A stretch of 7,618 nucleotides of DNA from the NCBI GenBank assembly GCA_031272565.1, contig JAISTN010000002.1, positions 1-7,618 of the forward strand, written 5' to 3'. Below the pieces are notes generated by a model. The model searched no databases. It saw only the letters and a list, made by a program, of their open reading frames with translations, and had not been told where the DNA came from. The DNA is from Bifidobacteriaceae bacterium (GTDB lineage: Bacteria; Actinomycetota; Actinomycetes; Actinomycetales; WQXJ01). Below are positions 5,519 to 7,618 of this stretch, one piece after another. The stretch's first letter is position 1. The number at the start of each line of letters is the position of its first letter. Position numbers and translations under genes: made by a program.

Positions 5519-5530
5519 CTACTACGATGA
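5519..5530 (+). other. Candidate DnaA-trio element
   Basis: After a 4-nt spacer (GTTC) from the last box comes CTA-CTA-CGA-TGA, which on the complementary strand reads 3'-GAT-GAT-GCT-ACT-5'. The DnaA-trio, a repeated 3'-GAT-5' triplet beside a DnaA box, is bound by DnaA as single strand during opening in other bacteria. Two perfect triplets followed by degenerate ones fit the pattern, but two repeats are few. Confidence 0.4.
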
Positions 5531-5637
5531 CGGTCTATCTTCAAAGATTGACCAGGTGCCGCCCACAGCGGAGCGGGTAGCGCCAGGCCAGTCGCGAAGA
5601 AGCGACGCGACGAACCGACTCCAGCCCTTAACGCCCC

Positions 5638-5678
5638 TCCAATCCGGCCGAAGCGCGTAGGGTTGGACTTGGATTGGA
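5638..5678 (+). promoter_or_regulatory. Inverted repeat in the dnaN leader
   Basis: TCCAATCC (5638-5645) pairs perfectly over 8 bp with GGATTGGA (5671-5678) around a 25-nt loop, ending 8 nt before the dnaN Shine-Dalgarno sequence AAGGAG (5687-5692). A second short stem is possible upstream (GTCGCG 5591-5596 with CGCGAC 5606-5611). I found no convincing dnaN promoter nearby. Confidence 0.3.
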
Positions 5679-5698
5679 TCGACCTCAAGGAGAAGGCC

Positions 5699-6835
5699 AT
5701 GAAGTTTGTGGTTGACCGGGATGTCCTGGCCGACGCGGTTGGTTGGGTAGCCCGTGCCCTGCCTGCCCGCCCACCCAGCCCAGTGCTGGCTGGAGTCCGG
5801 ATCAAGGCCAAGACCGATGACGGCGGCACAGTGGCGCTGGCCAGTTTTGACTACGAGGTCTCCGCCAAGGCCGACATCAGTGCGGCGGTTGACGAACCAG
5901 GCGAGGTCTTGGTGTCCGGCAAGCTGCTGGCAGAGATTGCCCGGCTGCTGCCGGCCAAGCCGGTGACATTGCGGCTGGAAGGTCCCAAGACGGTGGTGAC
6001 TTGTGGGGCTTCGACCTTCACCTTGTTGACCATGCCGATTGATGACTATCCGTCGTTGCCGCCAATGCCGGCCGCCGTGGGGGCATTGGAGGCCGGCAAG
6101 TTCCAGGAAGCGGTCAGCCAGGTGGCGGTGGCCGCCACTCGGGATGAGACGTTGCCGTTGTTGACCGGCGTCAGGATGGAGATCGAAGGCGAATCGGTGA
6201 CGCTGTTGGCGACCGACCGGTACCGCCTAGCAATCAAAGAGTTGACTTGGAAGCCAACCAACCCGAGCGTTTCCCGCGTGGCGGTGGTGCGGGCCAAGAC
6301 GTTGCTGGAAGTGGCAAAGTCGTTTGGCCACACCGAACAAATCGAAGTGGCTTTGACCGCCCCTGGCCTGGCCGACATCATCGGGTTTACGGCCGCCGGC
6401 AAGGAGACTACGTCGCTCTTGATTGACGGCGACTACCCACCGGTCAGGAAGCTGCTGCCCAGCGCCTCGGAGATCTACGCCACGGTCAACGTGGCGGAGC
6501 TTTCGGAGGCGGCGCGGCGCGTCTCGTTGGTGGCGGAGCGGAACACGCCGGTGCAGATTGCCTTCAGCGAAGGCCAGGCCATGCTCAACGCCGGTACCGG
6601 TGACGACGCGCAGGCTTCCGAGGTGATTGAGGCGGCGCTTGATGGCGACGACATCACGGTGGCATTCAACCCGCACTTCTTGTTGGACGGCCTGGGTGTC
6701 ATTGGCGCGCCCTACGTCCGGCTGGCCATGACCAACTCGACCAAACCGGTGTTGTTTGAGGGTGTTGAGGGTGTGGACGGTCCGGTCAAGCCGGACTACA
6801 AGTACCTCTTGGTGCCCATCAGGTTCACGGTCTGA
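5699..6835 (+). CDS. dnaN: DNA polymerase III sliding clamp, beta subunit
   Basis: DnaN forms the ring-shaped homodimer that tethers the replicative polymerase, MutS, ligase and other factors to DNA. The 378-residue product has the normal family length and three clamp domains (about 1-120, 128-250, 255-378). Recognisable blocks include MPIDDYPSLP (112-121), the groove motif TDRYRLA (172-178), IDGDYPPVRKLLP (242-254), FNPHFLLDGL (323-332) and the C-terminal KYLLVPIRF (368-376). The ATG at 5699 is fixed by an ideal AAGGAG Shine-Dalgarno sequence with 6 nt spacing; the upstream in-frame TTG at 5663 has no support. It follows oriC and precedes recF by 36 nt. Its coding strand is visibly richer in G than C, the reverse of dnaA. 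Confidence 0.97.
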   Translation: MKFVVDRDVLADAVGWVARALPARPPSPVLAGVRIKAKTDDGGTVALASFDYEVSAKADISAAVDEPGEVLVSGKLLAEIARLLPAKPVTLRLEGPKTVVTCGASTFTLLTMPIDDYPSLPPMPAAVGALEAGKFQEAVSQVAVAATRDETLPLLTGVRMEIEGESVTLLATDRYRLAIKELTWKPTNPSVSRVAVVRAKTLLEVAKSFGHTEQIEVALTAPGLADIIGFTAAGKETTSLLIDGDYPPVRKLLPSASEIYATVNVAELSEAARRVSLVAERNTPVQIAFSEGQAMLNAGTGDDAQASEVIEAALDGDDITVAFNPHFLLDGLGVIGAPYVRLAMTNSTKPVLFEGVEGVDGPVKPDYKYLLVPIRFTV

Positions 6836-6871
6836 CCAGGCCGGCGCCAAGCCGGGCAGACTGGAGGGCCT

Positions 6872-7618
6872 GTGCACCTGACCGATTTGGCCCTGACCGA
6901 TTTCCGCTCCTACCACGAAGTGGTGTTGCGGCCAACCGAGGGCGTCACCACGCTGTTGGGTTCGAATGGGCAGGGGAAGACCAACCTGGTCGAAGCCATC
7001 GCCTACTTGGCCACATTGTCTTCGCACCGGGTGGCAACCGACGCGGCGCTGGTGCGCCAAGGTGCCGACCGGGCGATTGTGCGGGCCAAGATAGCCCGGG
7101 ACGAGCGCGCCGTCTTGGTTGAACTTGAGATAGTGCCGGGCAAGTCCAACCGGGTGCGGCTCAACCGGGCCCCGGCCAAGCGGGCGGCGGACCTGCTGGG
7201 CGTGGTCAAGGTGGCGCGGTTTGTGCCGGAGGACCTGGCTTTGGTCAAAGGCGGGCCAGATGAACGGCGGCGGCTGCTGGATGAACTGCTGGTCCAGATG
7301 ACACCGCGGCTGGCTGGGGTCATGTCTGATTATGACCGGGTGTTGCGCCAACGCAGTGCCCTGCTGAAATCGGCCGGGCAGTTAACTGGCCGCTCGCGCG
7401 AGGCGGCCTTGGCTTCGATGGATGTCTGGGATGACAAAGCGGCCCAGTTGGGGGGAGAGATCACGGCCGCCCGGCTGGGCTTGGTGGACCGGTTGGCGGC
7501 GGTGGTACCGGGTATTTACGGCCGGGTGGCCAACAGCGCCGCCGATGCCGCCCGCCTGACCTACCGGCCGTCGGTCCAGGTGGAGGGCGTGGCGGCAGCG
7601 GACGCCATTGGACAGGCT
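6872..7618 (+). CDS. recF: DNA replication and repair protein RecF, 3' end cut off
   Basis: RecF is an SMC-like ATPase that, with RecO and RecR, directs RecA onto gapped DNA at stalled forks. The first 249 codons are open to the window edge; family members are usually about 360-400 residues, so roughly a third is missing, including the ABC signature and Walker B. Seen here: LTDFRSY (8-14), Walker A GSNGQGKT (30-37) followed by NLVEAIAYL (38-46), and the conserved FVPEDLALVKGGPDERRRLL (117-136). Residues 150-215 look like the start of the coiled-coil arm. The GTG at 6872 is preceded by GGAGG with 4 nt spacing, rather tight but clear. It is probably cotranscribed with dnaN; between them is only a weak 5-bp hairpin (6841-6855). 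Confidence 0.95.
   Translation, partial: MHLTDLALTDFRSYHEVVLRPTEGVTTLLGSNGQGKTNLVEAIAYLATLSSHRVATDAALVRQGADRAIVRAKIARDERAVLVELEIVPGKSNRVRLNRAPAKRAADLLGVVKVARFVPEDLALVKGGPDERRRLLDELLVQMTPRLAGVMSDYDRVLRQRSALLKSAGQLTGRSREAALASMDVWDDKAAQLGGEITAARLGLVDRLAAVVPGIYGRVANSAADAARLTYRPSVQVEGVAAADAIGQA

Larger units (their letters stand above)
5280..5698. other. oriC: Probable chromosomal replication origin (oriC)
   Basis: This 419-bp gene-free stretch lies between dnaA and dnaN, the usual site of oriC. Its left two-thirds hold a cluster of exact and near-matching DnaA boxes: those at 5318-5392 point leftward and those at 5410-5514 rightward. Beyond the last tandem pair lies the comparatively AT-rich 5515-5550 (with CTACTACGATGA and TCTATCTTCAAAGATTG), a candidate unwinding site; a second AT-rich spot is at 5298-5315 next to dnaA. 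Strand composition flips across the interval. The remaining 5551-5698 carries no boxes but contains inverted repeats and the dnaN leader. No coding frame here looks real. Confidence 0.88.

Noticed and set aside
5548..5582. TTGACC at 5548-5553 as the -35 of a dnaN promoter
   Set aside because: No -10-like hexamer lies 16-19 bp downstream (GAGCGG, AGCGGG), so I did not call a promoter.
6841..6855. Hairpin CCGGC/GCCGG between dnaN and recF as a terminator
   Set aside because: The stem has only 5 bp and no following T-run, and recF starts 36 nt after dnaN with its own GGAGG, so cotranscription is more likely.
6227..7351. 374-codon open frame antisense to dnaN and recF
   Set aside because: It spans two well-supported genes and their gap on the opposite strand and shows no family motif; a composition shadow.

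Overview
This is the chromosomal replication-origin region of a GC-rich bacterium, almost certainly an actinomycete (Actinomycetota). The evidence is the gene order parA-rsmG-jag-yidC-yidD-rnpA-rpmH (leftward) against dnaA-dnaN-recF (rightward), frequent GTG starts, TTGTCCACA-type DnaA boxes, and an Oxa1-type YidC with a long Ala/Pro/Lys tail. I cannot place it below phylum from sequence alone. Every gene over about 60 codons belongs to a recognised core family; I see no insertion sequence, CRISPR array, tRNA or rRNA, prophage or defence gene.

Left arm (1-3585, minus strand): seven genes are packed like one operon reading leftward from rpmH. rpmH makes ribosomal protein bL34, rnpA the RNase P protein, yidD and yidC membrane-protein insertion factors, jag an RNA-binding KH/R3H protein, rsmG a 16S rRNA methyltransferase, and parA the chromosome-partition ATPase, whose 3' end is cut off by the window edge. 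Several junctions overlap (GTGA at rnpA/yidD, 14 nt at yidD/yidC, TGATG at jag/rsmG), which suggests translational coupling. Two palindromic parS sites lie inside the 5' coding part of parA and encode the same pentapeptide twice.

Centre (3586-3878): a divergent intergenic region of about 290 bp holds the control signals of rpmH and dnaA. On the rpmH side there is a candidate promoter, a hairpin hiding a near-perfect Shine-Dalgarno sequence, a possible 15-codon leader ORF and a second hairpin just before rpmH.

Right arm: dnaA (3879-5279) is followed by a 419-bp gene-free stretch that is the probable oriC. DnaA boxes point one way in its left half and the other way in its right half. The cluster ends in two abutting boxes followed by CTA-CTA trinucleotides that resemble a DnaA-trio unwinding element. 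dnaN (sliding clamp) and the first 249 codons of recF follow. Strand composition flips from C-rich in dnaA to G-rich in dnaN, which supports initiation between them.

The genes serve initiation (DnaA), elongation (DnaN), gap repair (RecF), origin segregation (ParA/parS) and production of ribosomes and membrane proteins. The points worth a second look are regulatory: dual-use parS codons, the layered rpmH leader, the origin architecture and short inverted repeats before dnaN. I found no previously undescribed multi-gene system.
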